From a virus, in the IMG/VR virus record IMGVR_UViG_3300031566_000251, positions 1 to 30,263 of that record: a stretch of 30,263 nucleotides of DNA, one strand, 5' to 3'. Below, piece after piece: positions 29,633 through 30,263 of the stretch; position 1 is the first letter of the stretch; each line of letters begins with the position of its first letter. A program made the position numbers and the translations under genes. The notes under the pieces were generated by a model. That model was not told the DNA's origin. It made no database searches and worked only from the letters and a program-made list of their open reading frames with translations.

Positions 29633-30181
29633 ATGAGGGAAGAGAGAAGGGCGCGCCTGAGCGGACTTGTTGACAGGTTCTTCACACCGCTCCTCGTACT
29701 CGCCGTCGGCATCTTCTCAACACTGGCGATCTCCAGTGCGATCCGTGACGGGCAGCCAGACGGCGCCCTAGTCTCATACTCGATTCAGGAAGTCGAACGA
29801 GTCACCCCTGAGTCCGGGGAAATCTACGTGCCGCTCCTTGACGGCTACCAGCAGCCAGCGATCTGCATCGGCGACACCGTGCCGACGCGCGGCACGGTCA
29901 CCAACTCGACGGACCACCCACTGGAAATAGCCGGATCTCTCGTGTGGGAGCACATCCCTCCCGGCCCGCGGGTTCAGGTGATAGCGGATGTCCCTGCGGT
30001 CCAGCCGCCTGGAACGAGATCAGTGTTCTACGAGAACACTATTCCACCCTCGGTGGTGGAGATGACGCTGGCAGAAGGCGAAGCGTCGCTGTGGCGAATC
30101 ACAGGGCTGGTCGAGGTATTCGAGCCTCGCGCCCTGCCAGCCGCCTGGACCACCGCTCAGTTCTGGGTGGTCGACTGTTGA
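29633..30181 (+). CDS. Single-pass membrane-anchored protein, function unknown
   Basis: This is a 182-residue protein. A basic N-terminus (MREERRAR) precedes one hydrophobic segment at about 18-36 (PLLVLAVGIFSTLAISSA), so the body should lie outside the cell membrane. It is Pro- and Val-rich and beta-like, with TVPTRGTVTNSTDHPLEIAGSLVW resembling an immunoglobulin-like strand set. Cys at 77 and 182 could form a disulfide. It begins a new transcript after the tail genes, with a TAACAT box 6 bases upstream of the ATG. Candidates are a lysis accessory or an envelope protein that blocks superinfection; no motif decides between them. Confidence 0.7.
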   Translation: MREERRARLSGLVDRFFTPLLVLAVGIFSTLAISSAIRDGQPDGALVSYSIQEVERVTPESGEIYVPLLDGYQQPAICIGDTVPTRGTVTNSTDHPLEIAGSLVWEHIPPGPRVQVIADVPAVQPPGTRSVFYENTIPPSVVEMTLAEGEASLWRITGLVEVFEPRALPAAWTTAQFWVVDC

Positions 30182-30263
30182 GCATCAGGAAAGCCGTGGA
30201 CGACACGCTGAACGGCGACATCAGACCCGAGGCCGGGACTGAGCCCGCCGTGAGAGCCCTGGT
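30178..30263 (+). CDS. Start of a further gene, cut by the window edge
   Basis: An open frame begins at TTG 30178, overlapping the preceding stop as TTGA, and stays open for 28 codons to the window end. The visible part is charged and helix-like (SIRKAVDDTLNGDIRPEAG). The overlap style matches the genome's 4-base couplings, but a TTG start and short length leave doubt. Confidence 0.4.
   Translation, partial: MSIRKAVDDTLNGDIRPEAGTEPAVRAL

Noticed and set aside
1-30263. tRNA genes, integrase, att sites, insertion sequences
   Set aside because: I looked through the intergenic stretches (4306-4469, 6114-6189, 8868-8913, 17692-17756, 18480-18571, 29540-29632) and saw no cloverleaf, recombinase motif or flanking duplication.

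Overview
The window is the virion-structure region of a tailed, long-tailed (siphovirus-type) double-stranded DNA phage. Recognisable parts are a portal, a capsid maturation protease, an HK97-type major capsid protein, a head-tail connector, a major tail protein, tail assembly chaperones made by a -1 frameshift, a tape measure protein of 1896 residues, and tail-tip and fibre proteins. High GC content by eye, GTG/TTG starts, 4-base stop/start overlaps, the actinophage-type second domain of the protease and many leaderless-looking starts point to a high-GC actinobacterial host. The host genus cannot be read from the sequence. No integrase, att site, tRNA, CRISPR array or insertion sequence is visible. 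The terminase is presumably just upstream, and lysis and replication genes lie outside.

Layout: 1-1300 holds four small genes, one of them (573-869) on the minus strand. 1295-4305 is portal plus protease, closed by a terminator. 4391-6173 is a self-contained unit of promoter, major capsid gene and terminator. 6190-8867 carries three further likely virion-surface proteins; the last two share the same N-terminal peptide in front of unrelated C-terminal domains. 8914-16579 is a tight cassette of ten genes: four glycosyltransferase-type or polyol-phosphate-transferase-type enzymes (one of them double-headed), three SAM methyltransferases and three small proteins. It sits between capsid and connector genes and looks like a pathway for building a methylated glycan, possibly on the virion. 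16589-17691 is connector plus HNH nuclease. 17687-18534 is the major tail protein with its own promoter and terminator. 18572-20443 holds tail-completion candidates and the frameshifted chaperones. 20456-28463 is tape measure and tail-tip proteins. 28463-29539 is a seven-bladed LVIVD-type beta-propeller, probably receptor binding. 29633 onward begins a new unit with a membrane-anchored protein.

The main non-gene signals are: (1) a TANNNT box ending exactly 6 bases before the start codon of five genes that lack a Shine-Dalgarno, with looser versions at other starts, implying leaderless transcripts; three of these boxes begin with the stop codon of the gene upstream; (2) a different bipartite element, CTTGACTAT-N14-TGCGAGCATG, found only ahead of the capsid and major tail genes, both of which have Shine-Dalgarno sites and terminators. 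Together they suggest two expression classes: leadered high-output transcripts for the two most abundant virion proteins, and leaderless transcripts for much of the rest.
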